In this document: piece after piece, positions 6,997 through 9,014 of the stretch | Layout of the letters: every line of letters starts with the position of its first letter | Numbering within the stretch: the first letter of the stretch is position 1 | Origin: Planctomycetota bacterium | Lineage (GTDB): Bacteria > Planctomycetota > Planctomycetia > Pirellulales > Pirellulaceae | DNA length: 9,014 bases | Reading direction: 5' to 3' | Assembly: GCA_019347795.1 (NCBI GenBank) | Contig: JAHWKS010000151.1 | Span: 1 to 9,014, forward strand | The notes under the pieces: generated by a model | What the model was told of the DNA's origin: nothing | Databases searched by the model: none | Seen by the model: only the letters and a program-made list of their open reading frames with translations | Translations under genes and position numbers: made by a program

Positions 6997-7977
6997 ATGA
7001 CAATGACGACCCTGAAATCCGAGAGCCCCGCCGCCGGCGCGGCGCCGCCTCTTGATCCGCCCGTCGCCGGCGAGACCGAGGCGTTGCTCACGCGGATTCG
7101 CCCGTCCACGGGATGGCGAACGCTCGACCTGCGCGAGCTGTGGCGTTACCGCGAGCTGTTCTTCTTTCTCGTCTGGCGCGACGTCAAGATTCGATACAAG
7201 CAGACGCTGCTCGGCGCTGCATGGGCCGTGCTCCAGCCGGCGCTGATGATGATCGTCTTCACCATCTTCCTCGGTCGAATGGCCGGTTTGTCGTCGGGAG
7301 ATCTCCCGTACCCGGTGTTCGTCTATGCGGGTCTGCTGCCGTGGATGTTCTTCGCCACGTCGATCACCAACGCCGGGAACAGCGTTATCGGGTCGGAGCG
7401 CCTGATCACCAAGATTTATTTTCCGCGGCTGGCCATCCCGTTCGCCGCGGTCGGAGCAGCCCTGTTCGACTTTTTCATTGCGTTCTCGATTCTCGCAGTC
7501 CTCATGGCCTGGTACGGCATCGCGCCGGGATGGTCGCTGGCGCTGACTCCCCTTCTGGCCGTGTTGCTGACGATGGCGGGTCTGGGGACGGGATCGCTGC
7601 TGGCGGCGCTGAACGTCTCCTACCGCGACTTTCGCTATGTGATTCCTTTCCTGGTGCAGATTTGGATGTTCGCGACGCCGACCATCTACATGCAGATGGA
7701 TGTGGATGCGGCGAACGACGGCCCCCGCTCCGCCGCGACGAGCCAGGATAACAGTCCTCCCGGCGGCGAGGCGCGCCAATCGCTTCCGCTGGCCGCCCGC
7801 GTGCTGCTGGCGGCGAATCCGATGACCGGCCTGATCGGCTTCTTCCGAGCCGCCGTGTTGGGCGGAGCGCTTCCCTGGACCGACCTGGCCCGCTCGGCGG
7901 CGCTCATCACGCTGTTGTTTCTGGGCGGCTGCTATTACTTTCGCCGCGTAGAAAGTTCGTTTGCCGACATCATTTGA
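6997..7977 (+). CDS. ABC-2 type polysaccharide export permease (Wzm/TagG/KpsM-like)
   Basis: Membrane half of an ABC exporter that moves a lipid-linked polysaccharide across the inner membrane; 326 aa from ATG 6997. ATG 7003 and GTG 6979 are alternatives, the latter with an AGGA upstream. A proline/alanine-rich N-terminus (about 1-35) leads to the family's amphipathic segment and RDVKIRYKQTLLGAAWAVLQP (60-81), highly characteristic of Wzm/TagG permeases. Six hydrophobic segments follow at about 82-95, 105-125, 146-172, 180-205, 214-234 and 300-315. The LLPWMFFA, SERLITKIYFPR, NVSYRDFRY and IWMFATPTIYM blocks are family landmarks, as are NPMTGLIGFFR (274-284) and the closing RRVESSFADII. Between the last two membrane parts, residues 235-265 form a hydrophilic Asp/Ser/Pro/Gly-rich loop, longer than usual. 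It is followed after 13 bases by its ATPase partner, supporting a two-gene transporter. Confidence 0.94.
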   Translation: MTMTTLKSESPAAGAAPPLDPPVAGETEALLTRIRPSTGWRTLDLRELWRYRELFFFLVWRDVKIRYKQTLLGAAWAVLQPALMMIVFTIFLGRMAGLSSGDLPYPVFVYAGLLPWMFFATSITNAGNSVIGSERLITKIYFPRLAIPFAAVGAALFDFFIAFSILAVLMAWYGIAPGWSLALTPLLAVLLTMAGLGTGSLLAALNVSYRDFRYVIPFLVQIWMFATPTIYMQMDVDAANDGPRSAATSQDNSPPGGEARQSLPLAARVLLAANPMTGLIGFFRAAVLGGALPWTDLARSAALITLLFLGGCYYFRRVESSFADII

Positions 7978-7990
7978 CGTTTCTGCACGT

Positions 7991-9014
7991 ATGAACTACG
8001 CCATTCAGGTTGATCAGCTCGGGAAACGCTACCGCGTCGGCGAAGGAGGCGTGCGCGCCGACTACCGGACGCTGCGGGAGACGTTGTCCGGCGCCCTTCG
8101 CGCGCCGTTGCGGCGCCGCCGCGATTCCGTCCGCGACTTCTGGGCTTTGAACGAGGTCAGCTTCGGGATCCCTCCCGGCGAAGCAGTCGGCATTGTCGGC
8201 CGCAACGGCGCCGGCAAGTCTACGCTGTTGAAGATCATCAGCCGCATTACCGCGCCCACCACCGGGGAAGTGCTGTTGCGCGGGAGGGTCGGGAGCTTGC
8301 TCGAAGTCGGCACCGGCTTTCATCAGGAGCTGACCGGCCGGGAGAACATCTTCCTCAACGGGGCCATTCTCGGCATGAGCCGCCGCGAAATCCAACGGCG
8401 ATTCGAGGAGATCGTGGAGTTCTCGGGGGTTGCTCCCTTTCTCGACACGCCGGTCAAGCGTTTCTCCAGCGGCATGTATGTGCGCCTGGCGTTCGCCGTG
8501 GCGGCGCATCTGGACGTGGAAATCCTGCTCATCGACGAGGTGCTCGCGGTCGGCGACGTCGAGTTCCAGCGCCGCTGCCTGCAACGGATGGAGACGGCCG
8601 CTCGCTCCGGACGGACCGTGTTGTTTGTCAGTCACAACCTCGCCGCCGTTCAGGCGTTTTGCCGGCGCTGCGTGCTGCTCAAAGAAGGCCGGGTGGAGTT
8701 CATCGGTGAGGCGGAGGAGGCGATCGACCGTTACCTGAAAGGCTTGGAAACCGAGCAGACCGTAGGCCGCTTTCAAGCCTCCCAGGATGCGGAGACCGGA
8801 CGTCGCGAAGACGTGAGGCTGGAAGAGGCCCGGATCACCTCGGCGGGCGAGTTCTGCGAAACCGGGTACGCCATCGGCGCCCCGCTCGAGATCGAAATCA
8901 CCTACGCCGCCCGGCGCTCCGTCCCCGCGCCGAGGATGGTGGTTTGCCTGAACAACGCCTTCGGACAGCGGATCACCACGTTCCACAGCGTCTTGAGTGA
9001 TCCGCCGTTTGCCC
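7991..9014 (+). CDS. ABC transporter ATPase for polysaccharide export (Wzt/TagH-like), 3'-truncated by the window edge
   Basis: Energises export through the permease just upstream. The ATG at 7991 starts MNYAIQVDQLGKRYRVG and the frame stays open for 341 complete codons to the window end. Motifs: Walker A GRNGAGKST (70-78, Lys76), Q-loop region GTGFHQELTGRENIFLNG, signature FSSGMYVRLAFAVA (Ser159-Ser160-Gly161-Met162, the SSGMY variant of this subfamily), Walker B ILLIDE with Asp182 and catalytic Glu183, D-loop VGD, and H-loop His215 in FVSHN. A long insert between the first strand and Walker A (about 18-50) is typical of Wzt/TagH proteins. After about residue 240 the chain continues into a domain beginning VRLEEARITS and including IGAPLEIEITYAARR, resembling the Wzt_C beta-sandwich that in known Wzt proteins binds the end of the O-polysaccharide. 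The domain is cut by the window edge. No Shine-Dalgarno is visible in the 13-base gap upstream. Confidence 0.95.
   Translation, partial: MNYAIQVDQLGKRYRVGEGGVRADYRTLRETLSGALRAPLRRRRDSVRDFWALNEVSFGIPPGEAVGIVGRNGAGKSTLLKIISRITAPTTGEVLLRGRVGSLLEVGTGFHQELTGRENIFLNGAILGMSRREIQRRFEEIVEFSGVAPFLDTPVKRFSSGMYVRLAFAVAAHLDVEILLIDEVLAVGDVEFQRRCLQRMETAARSGRTVLFVSHNLAAVQAFCRRCVLLKEGRVEFIGEAEEAIDRYLKGLETEQTVGRFQASQDAETGRREDVRLEEARITSAGEFCETGYAIGAPLEIEITYAARRSVPAPRMVVCLNNAFGQRITTFHSVLSDPPFA

Noticed and set aside
7970..8986. A 338-codon minus-strand open frame opposite the ATPase gene
   Set aside because: The plus strand here encodes Walker A, signature, Walker B and H-loop motifs in order. The antisense product has no recognisable motif; it appears as a closed frame only because the true gene runs off the window end.

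Overview
This window is a GC-rich bacterial segment (about two thirds G+C by eye). It carries six co-directional plus-strand genes packed with almost no intergenic space. All six belong to a cell-surface or exported polysaccharide cluster. Both ends cut through genes. There are no RNA genes, insertion sequences, CRISPR arrays or long non-coding stretches; the largest gap is 28 bases.

Layout: (1) 3-1193, a GT4-type glycosyltransferase missing its N-terminus; (2) 1190-3670, a heparinase II/III (alginate-lyase-like) protein with a predicted five-helix membrane N-terminus; (3) 3676-5766, a single-chain fusion of a Gfo/Idh/MocA NAD(P)-dependent oxidoreductase and an extended-SDR NAD-dependent epimerase/dehydratase; (4) 5763-6968, a second GT4-type glycosyltransferase; (5) 6997-7977, a Wzm/TagG-type ABC-2 permease; (6) 7991 to the window end, the matching Wzt/TagH-type ATPase, cut off inside a C-terminal Wzt_C-like domain. 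Gene junctions are a GTGA overlap, a 5-base gap, an ATGA overlap, a 28-base gap (10 if a GTG start is used) and a 13-base gap, so a single transcription unit is likely. Its promoter and terminator lie outside the window.

Working model (inference): the fusion enzyme makes or modifies a sugar or nucleotide sugar, the two glycosyltransferases build the glycan on the cytoplasmic face, and the ABC pair exports it. The membrane-tethered lyase, whose catalytic domain is predicted to face the periplasm, may trim, release or remodel the exported chain. That the polymer contains uronic acid is suggested only by the lyase family.

The organism cannot be fixed from this sequence. High GC, the scarcity of Shine-Dalgarno sites, the fused sugar enzymes and the heparinase II/III gene would fit a Planctomycetota or similar environmental lineage, at low confidence. 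The points most worth a second look are the two unusual multidomain proteins, 2 and 3, and their coupling to an ABC-dependent export system. Everything else is ordinary polysaccharide-locus biology.
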